From: Salinisphaera sp. Q1T1-3
Lineage (GTDB): Bacteria; Pseudomonadota; Gammaproteobacteria; Nevskiales; Salinisphaeraceae
Reading direction: 5' to 3'
Length of the DNA stretch: 64,000 nt
NCBI RefSeq assembly: GCF_003602005.1
Contig: NZ_QZWD01000001.1
Span: forward strand, 208,641-272,640
In this document: positions 8,586 through 17,562 of the stretch, in pieces
Layout: every line of letters starts with the position of its first letter
Position numbering within the stretch: position 1 is the first letter of the stretch
Made by a program: the position numbers and the translations under genes
The notes under the pieces: model-generated
What the model was told of the DNA's origin: nothing
Seen by the model: the letters and a program-made list of their open reading frames with translations, nothing else
Databases searched by the model: none

Positions 8586-10090
8586 CCGTCAAGAAGCGAC
8601 TTCAGCGGATCACCACCCCAGTGCATCGCTACCTGGGTATCGGCCTCGCCCTGGTGATGCTGGCCTGGTTCGTCTCCGGCATCGTGATGGTGTTCGTGGG
8701 CTACCCGACCTACGACACCGAGGCGCGACGCGCGGATCATCAGGATCTGGACCCGAGTGTCATCGACGTCACGGCCGCACAGGCCGCGCGCGTCGCCGGG
8801 CTGCCCAAACCCCCGACGGCGATGCGCATCGATCGGGCCGATGGCCGCACACGCATCCGGGTACGGCATGGTGATGGCGCCTGGTACGGCATGGACCCGG
8901 TCAACGAAAAGCCGCTTTGCTGTCTCGACGCCCGCGCGGCCCGACAACGCGCAAGACAGGCCAGCGGCGCCGCGCCGGTCGCGGCCACGTTGTTACACCG
9001 GCCCGACCAATGGACCTTCGCCTCGCGGCTTGCCGCCGATCGCCCTCTCTGGCGGGTCCGCGTGGCCGACGGCCATGCCAGCGACCTATATTTTGCCGCA
9101 CGCACCGGCGAACTGGTGCATAGCACAACCGCAAGAGCGCGTGCCTGGGGCTGGGCCGGCCCGGTGATCCACTGGGTCTATTTCACCGAGCTGCGCCGCG
9201 CGGCCGGCCTCTGGCGCTGGGGTGTGATCAGCCTGGCCGTCATCGGCCTGGTCCTGTGCCTGAGCGGCCTGCTGCTCGGCGTGCTGAACTGGCGCGCGCG
9301 GCGCCGTCGCCGACCCGGCCAGGGCGCCAGCCCCTATCGCGGCCTGCATCGCTGGCATCACTACACCGGGCTCACCTTCGGCGCCTTCATCCTGACCTGG
9401 TTGTTGAGCGGGATATTCTCGCTCGATCCCCTGTTCTGGGCCGATCAGCCACTCTTCGACGACGGGCCGAGCACATGGATCGCACAACGCCATGCCCCGG
9501 ACCCGACGATTCCATCGCCGGCGAGCCTGGCGACATCCATCACCTGGCCGGCCCATATCCGACAGATCCGCCTGCAGGCCATCGGCGGCGTGACCGGCTA
9601 TCGCGTCACCGATGCCAACGGTCGCTCTTACTGGATCGCGCCCGGTCGTACGGCTGCCGTGACGCAACTCGGGACCGAGCGCGTGCGCTCCCTGCTGGCC
9701 CGGCGCCAGGGCCATCCGCTCGTCGACCTGACACGGCTGACGCACTACGACGCGTATTATCAACCCAGCCGAACGGATCGACTCGATGGCCATCGACCGC
9801 CGTTGCCGGTCTATCGGGCACGTTATGACGACGGCGTGCTTCTCTATTTCGACCCCGCCCGGGCACGCGTGGTCACCGCACTCGATGCCGGCCGTCGTGT
9901 CTGGCGCTGGCTGTATACCGGGCTCCACGATTTTGATCTGCCGCCGCTCCAACCGGGCAGCCTCGTCTGGTACGGACTGATTCTGAGCGCACTGGCTGGC
10001 GGAACGATCGTCTGTCTGATCAGCATCGGGATCGCGATGAGCGGCCTGCGACGGCACAGACGCCGGTCGAGACGTCGGCGAACGATCTGA
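8582..10090 (+). CDS. PepSY-associated membrane protein
   Basis: 502 residues. TM1 is at about residues 17-40 (LGIGLALVMLAWFVSGIVMV). A large periplasmic part with PepSY-like character follows, then TM2 and TM3 (about 218-241 and 262-283), a second PepSY-like periplasmic segment and TM4 (about 460-487). Membrane-proximal His residues (PVHRYLG, HRWHHYTG, GLHDFD) could bind haem, as in related siderophore or metal reductases next to TonB receptors. Its position after the receptor suggests one operon and a role in releasing imported metal or its carrier; the reaction is an inference. Confidence 0.75.
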   Translation: MTVKKRLQRITTPVHRYLGIGLALVMLAWFVSGIVMVFVGYPTYDTEARRADHQDLDPSVIDVTAAQAARVAGLPKPPTAMRIDRADGRTRIRVRHGDGAWYGMDPVNEKPLCCLDARAARQRARQASGAAPVAATLLHRPDQWTFASRLAADRPLWRVRVADGHASDLYFAARTGELVHSTTARARAWGWAGPVIHWVYFTELRRAAGLWRWGVISLAVIGLVLCLSGLLLGVLNWRARRRRRPGQGASPYRGLHRWHHYTGLTFGAFILTWLLSGIFSLDPLFWADQPLFDDGPSTWIAQRHAPDPTIPSPASLATSITWPAHIRQIRLQAIGGVTGYRVTDANGRSYWIAPGRTAAVTQLGTERVRSLLARRQGHPLVDLTRLTHYDAYYQPSRTDRLDGHRPPLPVYRARYDDGVLLYFDPARARVVTALDAGRRVWRWLYTGLHDFDLPPLQPGSLVWYGLILSALAGGTIVCLISIGIAMSGLRRHRRRSRRRRTI

Positions 10091-10386
10091 TGTCGCGCCC
10101 TATTTTCGCCGCTGCCGGCCATCGCACAGGCCTGCGTTCTGCACCAGAGCGCGGGCTCGTCGCGATGCAATCGTCGCCGCACTTTCTTCCAGCGATATGG
10201 ATCCCGACCAAAGTCTAGAGCCCTCGCGCCATTGGCAACGGTAGACTTCTGAGCGATCGTTTTTGAATATAACGATCGATTTCGCTTGCGTATCACTCGC
10301 CGGGGAGACCCGGTCGTCACTCGACGGCCGGGGGCATGTGAACCGACACGCAAGCAGTCGCGATTAACCGCTACAAGGGGAGAAAA

Positions 10387-12918
10387 ATGAAGATACGTCA
10401 TGCCTTATCGGCATCGGCTCTTGGCGTCACTGCGCTGATGGTCGCCGGCTGTGATGACTCCGACAACGACGTGGATACCGGATCATCGGATTCGAGCACC
10501 CCGTCCTCGCTCGTCTCCCGGATGAGCACGGCCGACAAGATCGCCATGCTCCACGGCACGACCGACCCCGAAGGACTGGCCGGCGCCGGTTATCTGGCCG
10601 GCGTACCGCGGCTCGGCATCCCGCCGCTGCGGCTGACCGACGGCCCGCTTGGCGTTCGCACCACGGAGCCGGCCACGGCGATGCCGGCACCGATCGGTCT
10701 CGCTTCGACGTTCGATCCGTCGATCGCCACGCGTTACGGCGAGGTCATCGGCGTCGAGGGGAAATCGCATCGTCAGGACGTGCTGCTGTCGCCGATGACC
10801 AACATCGTGCGCACGCCGCTGGCCGGCCGCAACTTCGAAACGCTCGGCGAAGACCCGTATCTCGCATCGCGCATGGTCACCGGCGAAATCGAGGGGATCC
10901 AGCGCCAGGGTCTGATGGCGACGGTCAAGCATTACGTGGCCAATAACCAGGAACGCGACCGCATGAGCATCGATGCCAATGTCGGCCAGCGCGCGTTGCG
11001 CGAGATTTATCTGCCGGCGTTCAAGGCGGCCGTCGATGCCGACGTGGCCTCGATCATGTGTGCCTACAATCGTCTCAACGGCAATTACAACTGCGAAAAT
11101 GACGAGACCCTGAACACCATTCTGCGCGACGAATGGGGTTACCAGGGTTTCGTGATGTCCGACTGGTATGCGACCCACAGCACCGAGGACTCGATCCGGG
11201 CCGGTCTCGACATGGAGATGCCCAACGACACGTACTACGGCGACGCGCTGCGCAACGCCGTGAACGACGGCACCGTGGACGAGGGTCTGCTGAATCGTTC
11301 CGTCGAGCGCATTCTTGGCCAGATGTCCCGCTTCGGTCTGCTCGGTCACGATCGGAACGACGATACGGATGTGGATACAGAGGCCAATGCCCAGATCTCG
11401 CGCGATACCGCCGAAGCCGGTTCCGTACTGCTGCGCAACGAAAACGCGACCCTGCCCTGGAACGCCGATCAGCTTGGCACCGTAGCCGTGATCGGCCCCA
11501 CCGCAGAACGCCTGCTGTTCGGCGGCGGCGGCAGTTCGGCGGTCAATCCACTGGAAACCGTCAGCCCGCTCGACGCGCTGCGACGCGCACTCGGGGACAA
11601 TGCCGACATCCGTTACGCACCGGGCATCAGCCTCGATGGGGACCCGGTCCCGGCCTCGGCGCTGCGCGCTGGCAACGGGGGCGATTCCAACGGTCTTCAG
11701 GCCATGAGCGAGGGCGGGACCCAACGCGTGGATCAGACCGTCGATTTCGTTGGCGACGATGCGCTGACCGCCGGTTCGCAATGGACCTGGACCGGCCGGC
11801 TCGTTGCGCCGGAAAGCGGTGATTATCGTCTGCTCATCCAGACCGCGGGCGGTGCCGGTACCGTGACGCTCGACGGTGAGGAGATCGCGACCACGGGCGG
11901 CCTGTTCTCGAACCGTGTGCTGCAATCCGCGGACGGGCTCAGCGTGGCTTCACAGATCGTGTCTCTTGAGGCCGGTAGCGTGCACGAACTCGAAATCACC
12001 GGGGAAGCCGGCGCACAGATCGGCGTGACCGAAGGCGACCCGGACTCGAAACTGCAGATCCGCTTCGCCTGGGTTTCTCCCGAGATCCGTCGCCAGACGC
12101 TGGCCGATGCGCGAACCCTCGCGAGTCAGGCCGATCATGTCGTGGTGTTCGGTTTCAACGAGGGCAGCGAGGGCGAGGATCGCGACACGCTGGACCTGCC
12201 GCTGTTCCAGAACGACATGATCAATGCCGTGACGGAGGCCGCCGACGATCCCGTGGTCGTGCTCAATACCGATGGCCCGGTGACCATGCCCTGGCTCGAT
12301 CAGTCGGGCGCCGTCCTGGAAACGTGGTATCCGGGACAGGAAGGCGGCCTGGCAATCGCTGCGATGTTGCTTGGCGATGCCACGCCCGGCGGGCGCCTGC
12401 CGGTGACGTTCCCGACCTCGCTCGACGATTCGCCGACGGCCTCGGATCGTCGGTATCCGGGCGTGGATGGCGTCGTGCACTATGACGAAGGCGTTCTTGT
12501 CGGCTATCGCTGGTACGACTACTACGATGTCGCCCCCCTTTTCGCCTTCGGCTACGGCCTGACCTACGGCAACGTCACCTATTCGGGCGCGCAGTTGACC
12601 CACGGCGACAGCGGCTATGTGGTGCGTGTCACGGCACGTAACGATGGCGACCACGCGGCGGTTGCGGTGCCGCAGGTCTATGTCGGGGCCGCCTCTGGCA
12701 CGCCGGTTGTCGTTGCACCGAAACAGCTTGCCGGCTTTGCCCGCGCCACGCTCGAACCCGGCGACTCACAGGAGATCGAGATCCCGGTGACGGATCAAGT
12801 GCTGCGCTACTGGTCGGAAGACGACAACGACTGGACGCCTGCCGCCGGCCAGCACGACGTCTATCTCGGTCAGTCCATCGATCAGGTCTCGGTCATCGGC
12901 CAGATTTCGGTCGACTGA
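10387..12918 (+). CDS. GH3 beta-glucosidase-like lipoprotein with PA14 domain
   Basis: 843 residues. A lipoprotein signal ends in LMVAGC (Cys22) followed by Asp at +2, which in E. coli retains lipoproteins on the inner membrane. The GH3 N-domain has the substrate-binding KHYVANNQE stretch and the catalytic nucleophile Asp of VMSDWYATHS (about residue 259). A PA14 carbohydrate-binding insertion follows (about 450-560, WTWTGRLVAPESGDYRLLIQT). The GH3 C-domain and a fibronectin-III-like tail close the protein. It should release glucose or similar sugars from beta-glycosides in the periplasm. AAGGGGAG precedes the ATG. It stands alone between the zinc island and the motility locus. Confidence 0.88.
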   Translation: MKIRHALSASALGVTALMVAGCDDSDNDVDTGSSDSSTPSSLVSRMSTADKIAMLHGTTDPEGLAGAGYLAGVPRLGIPPLRLTDGPLGVRTTEPATAMPAPIGLASTFDPSIATRYGEVIGVEGKSHRQDVLLSPMTNIVRTPLAGRNFETLGEDPYLASRMVTGEIEGIQRQGLMATVKHYVANNQERDRMSIDANVGQRALREIYLPAFKAAVDADVASIMCAYNRLNGNYNCENDETLNTILRDEWGYQGFVMSDWYATHSTEDSIRAGLDMEMPNDTYYGDALRNAVNDGTVDEGLLNRSVERILGQMSRFGLLGHDRNDDTDVDTEANAQISRDTAEAGSVLLRNENATLPWNADQLGTVAVIGPTAERLLFGGGGSSAVNPLETVSPLDALRRALGDNADIRYAPGISLDGDPVPASALRAGNGGDSNGLQAMSEGGTQRVDQTVDFVGDDALTAGSQWTWTGRLVAPESGDYRLLIQTAGGAGTVTLDGEEIATTGGLFSNRVLQSADGLSVASQIVSLEAGSVHELEITGEAGAQIGVTEGDPDSKLQIRFAWVSPEIRRQTLADARTLASQADHVVVFGFNEGSEGEDRDTLDLPLFQNDMINAVTEAADDPVVVLNTDGPVTMPWLDQSGAVLETWYPGQEGGLAIAAMLLGDATPGGRLPVTFPTSLDDSPTASDRRYPGVDGVVHYDEGVLVGYRWYDYYDVAPLFAFGYGLTYGNVTYSGAQLTHGDSGYVVRVTARNDGDHAAVAVPQVYVGAASGTPVVVAPKQLAGFARATLEPGDSQEIEIPVTDQVLRYWSEDDNDWTPAAGQHDVYLGQSIDQVSVIGQISVD

Positions 12919-13248
12919 CGGTTCTGCGATCCGGCACGCGCTGTCGCAAGGCATCGCGTGCCGTGGCTCAACGGGTCCGGGCATGTCTGCCCGGGCCGCG
13001 AACGGCCTGTAATGCATGGCCCGTTCGCTGGCCTGCCCTCGCCGCGGGCACGGCCAATGCCAGCGCTGCCGACATTGATCCGGCACGGCGCCGCCTTTTC
13101 TTACAGGTATTTCAATCATGGCGGGCTGCCAGACCGACGCGGCGCGGGGTTTTCCGAGGACGCCATCCGGTCGATCGATAATGCGCGGTATCTCAGAGCC
13201 AACCACGGCGTCACCGATCCCGCGTACGGCGAATTGTCACGACGACCG
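12919..13248 (+). other. Intergenic region with hairpins after the GH3 gene
   Basis: No gene is supported. Two inverted repeats lie just downstream of the stop: GGCACGCG/CGCGTGCC (12933-12940 with 12955-12962) and a 10-bp stem with loop TGTC (12974-12983 with 12988-12997, one mismatch). Neither is followed by a T-tract, so they could stop transcription only weakly or help protect the mRNA end. Confidence 0.45.
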
Positions 13249-13276
13249 TCAAGTTCGGTCCGATCGATGCCGTTAT
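13249..13276 (+). promoter_or_regulatory. Possible sigma-28 promoter of the EAL-HDOD gene
   Basis: TCAAGTTC (13249-13256) and GCCGTTAT (13269-13276) resemble FliA -35 and -10 elements; the -10 is identical to that before flgM. The spacer is 12 bases instead of the 11 seen at the other sites. It lies 32 bases before the ATG. Confidence 0.5.
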
Positions 13277-13308
13277 AGCGTTAGACGACCGAGTGAAACA
13301 GGCGCTTC

Positions 13309-14262
13309 ATGGATCATCCGTCGACCGACTCTCTCCTCTACGCCCGTCAACGGATCTTCGACCGCGATCTGCAGCCGGGCGGTGAGGAGCTGCTTTATCG
13401 TGAGTGGACGTTTCCCAACCGCGCGCCCGACCAGTTCGACCCGGAACGAGCGACAAGCCGGGTCCTGGTCAATGCGTTCCTGCGAGATCCGGCCCCGACC
13501 TTCGGTGCGTCCTGCCCGGCTTTCGTGAATTTCACAGCGCTCACTCTGGCTCGGGATCTGCCGTTCCCGCCCGATCGGCTTGTCGTGGAAGTCCTCGAGT
13601 CGGTCCACGTCGATAGCACGGTTATCGAACAGGTGCAGCGGCTCAAGGCCCAGGGTTTTCGTATCGGGCTCGACGATTACACACGCCCCGATGCCGACCA
13701 CCCGCTCATAGAGCAGGCCGACATCATCAAGCTGGAATGTCCGGCCTTCACGCCAGCCGGGCTTCGTCACGTTATCGCCTGTTTGAGACGACGTCGGCCC
13801 GACATCCAGATTCTCGTGGAGAAAATCGAGACCGCAACCGAACTCCGGCATGCACTCGACGCCGGCTGCGATCTGCTTCAGGGGTACCGTCTGCACAAGC
13901 CGGAACCAGTGGTGGCCGCCTGCGAAGGCGACGTCACCCAGGCCGACATCGACGCCGTCCGAACGGCGATACGCGACGATGCGCATCGTCGCCTGCGCCG
14001 CCTGCTTCGTCATCGCCCGTCGCTGGCTGCACACTTCGCCCGACTGGCCTGGCATCGCGACGATTCACAGCCCGCATATCGACCGCGTTGTCGACGCACA
14101 CTGGAAATGCTCGGTACGACCGTGCTGTCACAATTACTGGATTTTCTGGAAGCCGCACAACCGGCACGCTGCGTGACGCGCATGCACGGCGTCAGACAGG
14201 CGAAGTCCCGGTCGTCCGTGAGTGTCGCGATATCGACACGAACGATCGATGCCGGCTGTTAG
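13309..14262 (+). CDS. Degenerate EAL-HDOD signalling protein, C-terminally shortened
   Basis: 317 residues of the YuxH/CdgJ type. The N-terminal EAL-like domain starts with RQRIFDRDLQPGGEELLYRE, where the EAL signature is lost (EELL). It retains LVVEVLESV, FRIGLDDY, ILVEKIET and LLQGYRLHKPEP in positions of the EAL fold. Key metal ligands are missing, so c-di-GMP hydrolysis is unlikely. The HDOD part begins near residue 220 (LRRLLRHRPSLAAHFARLAW) but stops early; relatives are about 400 residues. The last 35 residues look non-native, and a mobile element begins at the base after the stop codon. Relatives such as Vibrio CdgJ affect motility, which fits the adjacent flagellar genes. Confidence 0.75.
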   Translation: MDHPSTDSLLYARQRIFDRDLQPGGEELLYREWTFPNRAPDQFDPERATSRVLVNAFLRDPAPTFGASCPAFVNFTALTLARDLPFPPDRLVVEVLESVHVDSTVIEQVQRLKAQGFRIGLDDYTRPDADHPLIEQADIIKLECPAFTPAGLRHVIACLRRRRPDIQILVEKIETATELRHALDAGCDLLQGYRLHKPEPVVAACEGDVTQADIDAVRTAIRDDAHRRLRRLLRHRPSLAAHFARLAWHRDDSQPAYRPRCRRTLEMLGTTVLSQLLDFLEAAQPARCVTRMHGVRQAKSRSSVSVAISTRTIDAGC

Positions 14263-14535
14263 GGAACCTCTGATCTATTCATCCACGGTCGCGTTTGAGT
14301 CCCCAAAGGCCACGATACAAGGCGCATGGCGCCGCGTCATAGCCACTCTATGATCCTGCCATGCAACGCCGTAGCGCGGCCTTTTGGGCCAAACCGCTTG
14401 GCGGCCGGGCTTTTGCGCGCGGCTGAGCGGCGTTGCCGCTCGCTCATTTGCATTCAGCAAACGGCGCTCGCGGCGTCTTGTCAGACGCGCGCAAAAGACA
14501 CCGGCGCGACCGTGGATGAATAGATCAGAGGTTCC
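14263..14535. mobile_element. MITE-like element A, 31-bp perfect terminal inverted repeats
   Basis: Positions 14263-14293 and 14505-14535 are perfect inverted repeats (ends GGAACCTCTGATCTATTC). No transposase frame exists in the 273 bp, so it is non-autonomous. It is flanked by TTAG on the left and TTGG on the right, close to the YTAR targets of IS5-family elements. The left TTAG contains the stop codon of the EAL-HDOD gene. Confidence 0.85.
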
Positions 14536-14539
14536 TTGG

Positions 14540-14811
14540 GGCCTGTTGATGTTTCGTGCGAGTCCGCGCCCAGTGCGCCCTGAAACTGACGATAGGCGGC
14601 AAGACGAGGCGTCGTGCGCGCGGTGCAGCCATTCTGCACCCGCGGGCGACAACGCTGGATTGCCGTCCTGTTCTTGATTTTGGGGCGCTTGTCCCTTCGG
14701 GTTGAGCCGCCCATGAAAAATCGACGATGGGCGCCCGGCGGCGTTGCGAGCCTTGCCGGACACATTGTGGTCTCTCGACGAAAAGGCGCTCGCACGAAAC
14801 CTCAACAGGCC
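14540..14811. mobile_element. MITE-like element B, copy 1
   Basis: 272 bp with ends GGCCTGTTGATG and the inverted CTCAACAGGCC; the inverted match extends over about 23 bases with one mismatch (ending at CGTGCGAG inside). It is flanked by TTGG and CTAA. It is related throughout to copies at 32731-33011 and 57348-57477 (shared internal AAGACGAGGCGT, GATTTTGGGGCGCTTGTCCC). No coding frame. It abuts element A and lies between the EAL-HDOD gene and fliA. Confidence 0.85.
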
Positions 14812-14863
14812 CTAAGACGAGGGTGTCCGCTGCACCGGAGGTGTCGAGTCAACGGTCGCCGAA

Positions 14864-15577
14864 TCAGCGATAGGCCGGCAATGCCTTGCGGAGTCGTGCG
14901 ACAGCCTGACTGTGCAGCTGGCAGACGCGCGACTCGGTCACGCCCAGCACGACCCCGATCTCCTTCAGGTTGAGATCCTCCTGATAATACAGACCGAGCA
15001 ACATGCGTTCGCGCTCGGGCAGACCGTCGATCGCCGTCATCAGATCCTCGCGGCGCGCGTTGGCGAAGGTCGCGGCAAACGGATCCCCACCGGCATCGAC
15101 CGATGCGGCCGGTCGGCTCGGTTCGCTTTCCGGCGTGCCCTCTTCCTGATAACTCAGAATCAGGCCGTTGTTCACATCGTTGAGCAAAGCGTGATAGTCC
15201 TCGGTCGACAGCCCGAGCTCGGCCGCGATTTCACGCTCGCGAGGCGCGCGCCCGAGCCGATGTTCGAGATGCTCGATCGCCGTGGCAAGCTCACGCGCGC
15301 CACGACGCACGCTGCGCGGCAACCAGTCGCGGCTTCGCAGCTCGTCGATCATCGCACCGTGGACACGCTGCGAGGCATAGGTGGCAAAGGTCGCCCCCTG
15401 CCCGGTCTCGAAGCGCTCGAGCGCGTCCAGCAGGCCGACCGTGCCCGCCTGGATCAGATCGTCCAGATCCACGCTCGGTGGCAGACGCACCTGCAAAGCC
15501 AGTGCATGCCGACGAATCATCGGCATATAGCCTTCAATGGTCTGAGTGCGTTCCATTCGGCCGGCAGCAGTGTACAT
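14864..15577 (-). CDS. fliA: Flagellar sigma factor FliA (sigma-28)
   Basis: 237 residues, the usual FliA length. It directs RNA polymerase to late flagellar promoters and is held by FlgM until the hook is complete. Region 2 is LQVRLPPSVDLDDLIQAGTVGLLDALERF with ATYASQRVHGAMIDELR; region 3 includes LGRAPREREIAAELGL; region 4 is LPERERMLLGLYYQEDLNLKEIG with the helix-turn-helix LGVTESRVCQLHSQA. The start at 15577 aligns MYTAAGRM with the E. coli N-terminus; ATG at 15637 is possible. It diverges from fliC, its main target. Confidence 0.93.
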   Translation of the reverse strand: MYTAAGRMERTQTIEGYMPMIRRHALALQVRLPPSVDLDDLIQAGTVGLLDALERFETGQGATFATYASQRVHGAMIDELRSRDWLPRSVRRGARELATAIEHLEHRLGRAPREREIAAELGLSTEDYHALLNDVNNGLILSYQEEGTPESEPSRPAASVDAGGDPFAATFANARREDLMTAIDGLPERERMLLGLYYQEDLNLKEIGVVLGVTESRVCQLHSQAVARLRKALPAYR

Positions 15578-15721
15578 AGCGCAGTCGTCGACAAGCGCGA
15601 ACGAGCTATCGCCCGCGCGATTGGGAGAATCCGTCATGCAGTCTGCGGGAAAGGCGGCCCAACGCATCACGCGAATAACCCGTGTTTTCGTCGACTGATC
15701 GAACGATTGCCGAAGCGGCCC

Positions 15722-15748
15722 TAAAGTTTGTCGGCGAGCCGACGATAA
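15722..15748 (+). promoter_or_regulatory. Sigma-28 promoter of fliC
   Basis: TAAAGTTT (15722-15729), an 11-base spacer and GACGATAA (15741-15748), one base from the FliA consensus, 80 bases before the flagellin ATG. Confidence 0.92.
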
Positions 15749-15828
15749 AACTCCAGCGGCGGGGAAAACGGCCGCGACAACGGGTCAAGATCCCGTCACT
15801 ACCACTACGCATTGAGAGGCATCTCGAC

Positions 15829-16887
15829 ATGGCATTCACCGTCAACACCAATACGCTGTCGCTGAGCGCGCAGAACAATCTGCGTCAGTCGCAGGACAAA
15901 CTCAACACCGCGATCGAGCGTCTGTCCTCGGGCAGCAAGATCAACTCGGCCAAGGATGACGCCGCCGGCCAGGCGATCGCCAACCGCATGAGCAGTCAGA
16001 TCAGCGGTCTGCAGCAGGCTTCCTCGAATGCCAACGACGGAATCTCCCTGGCACAGACGACCGAAGGCGCGCTTGATCAGGTCAACGACAACCTGCAGCG
16101 TGTGCGTTCGCTGACGGTCCAGGCGCAGAACGGCACCAACTCGCAGTCCGACCTGCAGTCGATCCAGGACGAGATCGGCCAGCGTCTCGGTGAAATCGAC
16201 CGGATCTCCGAGCAGACGTCCTTCAACGGCACCAACGTGCTCGACGGCTCGAAAGGCAACATCAAAATCCAGGTCGGCTCCCAGGACGGCCAGCAGATCG
16301 ACATCAAACTGTCGAACACGGACTCCGATTCGCTGGGTCTGGGCAGCTTCAACGTGTCCGGGACCACATCGGTCGAGGCCGACACGAGCGGCCTGAATGG
16401 CGATCAGTCGCTGGTCTCTTACAACGACGCCGATGGCAACACGGCCTACGCCGTGGCCGACACGAGCGGTACCGACACCTCTTACAATGCCGCCAACATC
16501 AACGCGGAAACCGGCGAGGTGACTGTCGGCGACGCGTTGACCGGCGACGATGCCCCGACGAACACCACCGCTGTGGCCAACGGCGACAGCGTGAACGTGG
16601 CAACGGAAGCCACGCCCGACCCGCTGGCACAGCTGGACTCGGCGATCGGCCAGATCGACGACTTCCGCAGCAATCTCGGTGCTGTTCAGAACCGCCTCGA
16701 CTCGGCGATCAACAACATCAGCTCCACGACCACGAACCTGAGCTCGGCCCGGTCGCGTATCGAGGACACCGACTACGCCAGCGAAGTCTCGTCCATGTCC
16801 AAGGCTCAAATCCTGCAGCAGGCCGGCACCTCGGTCCTCGCCCAGGCCAACCAGTCCAACCAGGGCGTCCTGTCGCTGCTGCGTTAA
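15829..16887 (+). CDS. fliC: Flagellin FliC
   Basis: 352 residues, forming the flagellar filament. The conserved N-terminal D0/D1 region begins [18 protein letters not shown] and includes [20 protein letters not shown]. The C-terminal D1/D0 ends [20 protein letters not shown] with Leu-Leu-Arg last. The central part (about 170-265) is short, variable and rich in Asp, Thr, Ser and Gly, so the surface domain is small. GAGAGGC precedes the ATG. It is transcribed from a clear sigma-28 promoter, followed by a strong terminator, and is the only flagellin in the window. Confidence 0.95.
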   Translation: MAFTVNTNTLSLSAQNNLRQSQDKLNTAIERLSSGSKINSAKDDAAGQAIANRMSSQISGLQQASSNANDGISLAQTTEGALDQVNDNLQRVRSLTVQAQNGTNSQSDLQSIQDEIGQRLGEIDRISEQTSFNGTNVLDGSKGNIKIQVGSQDGQQIDIKLSNTDSDSLGLGSFNVSGTTSVEADTSGLNGDQSLVSYNDADGNTAYAVADTSGTDTSYNAANINAETGEVTVGDALTGDDAPTNTTAVANGDSVNVATEATPDPLAQLDSAIGQIDDFRSNLGAVQNRLDSAINNISSTTTNLSSARSRIEDTDYASEVSSMSKAQILQQAGTSVLAQANQSNQGVLSLLR

Positions 16888-16911
16888 TCTCAGACGCGCG
16901 CCGACATCGGC

Positions 16912-16942
16912 AAGGGCATCGCTGACGCGATGCCCTTTTTTT
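16912..16942 (+). terminator. Rho-independent terminator of fliC
   Basis: An 11-bp perfect stem AAGGGCATCGC/GCGATGCCCTT (16912-16922 with 16927-16937), loop TGAC, followed by a run of T to 16942. It ends the flagellin transcript before convergent fliE. Confidence 0.93.
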
Positions 16943-16961
16943 GTGAACCGGCCGCGGCGTA

Positions 16962-17285
16962 TCACACCTGCATGTTCATGATGTCCTGATAGGCACTGAC
17001 CACACGATTGCGCACCTGAATACCCATGTTGGTCGCGACATCGGCCTTGGCCATATTGACCATGACATCGTTGAGCCCGACGCCGGGCTGACCACTTTCA
17101 TAAGCACGGCCACTCTCCACGGCCTGTGTCTTGAGCGCATCGATACGATCGATCGAGTGCGTCAAAGCCTCGGCAAAATTCGGCGTACCGCCCGCACTCT
17201 GCGCGGCACTCGCATCTGTCTGCCCTGCCTGGCCTGCAGCGGCCTGCAACTGTTGCAGCAATCCGCTCATCGCGCTTGTATCCAT
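16962..17285 (-). CDS. fliE: Flagellar hook-basal body protein FliE
   Basis: 107 residues. FliE links the MS ring to the rod and is among the first exported components. The family C-terminus is clear (VGLNDVMVNMAKADVATNMG, QVRNRVVSAYQDIMNMQV), as is NFAEALTHSIDRIDALK in the middle. The N-terminus is Gln/Ala-rich. It is transcribed away from fliF, as in enterobacteria; the 277-bp gap should hold divergent class-II promoters, though no FlhDC box could be assigned by eye. Confidence 0.93.
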   Translation of the reverse strand: MDTSAMSGLLQQLQAAAGQAGQTDASAAQSAGGTPNFAEALTHSIDRIDALKTQAVESGRAYESGQPGVGLNDVMVNMAKADVATNMGIQVRNRVVSAYQDIMNMQV

Positions 17286-17562
17286 ACTGCTGTCCCCCTG
17301 ATCGGCGAAAAGATCGGCACGAGCCCTCGTCCGTGTATCGGACGAAAGACTCGACTACGCGCGAGGCTAGCGCACCCGCCATGACGGGTATGCAATCAAA
17401 TAACGCCCGAAACGCAGGCTATTCACCGCTTAGAAAACGCGCACCTGCGGAATAATCTGCACCGGGCCGTAGTGGCAGGCATGCGTGAGCGTGTGTCTTG
17501 TCGTCGGCGACGAGGATTCAGGCGATACGTCACCGCGACGATCGCACGACGGGGGGAAACGG

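Noticed and set aside
10406-10432. TTATCGGC in the start of the GH3 gene, resembling a reversed FliA -10
   Set aside because: No -35 at the right distance and it lies inside coding sequence.
10483-11925. 480-residue leftward frame opposite the GH3 gene
   Set aside because: Long antisense frames are expected in GC3-rich genes; the sense frame has the lipobox and GH3 catalytic motif.
15805-16965. 386-residue leftward frame opposite fliC
   Set aside because: Shadow of flagellin; it would also cross the fliC terminator.
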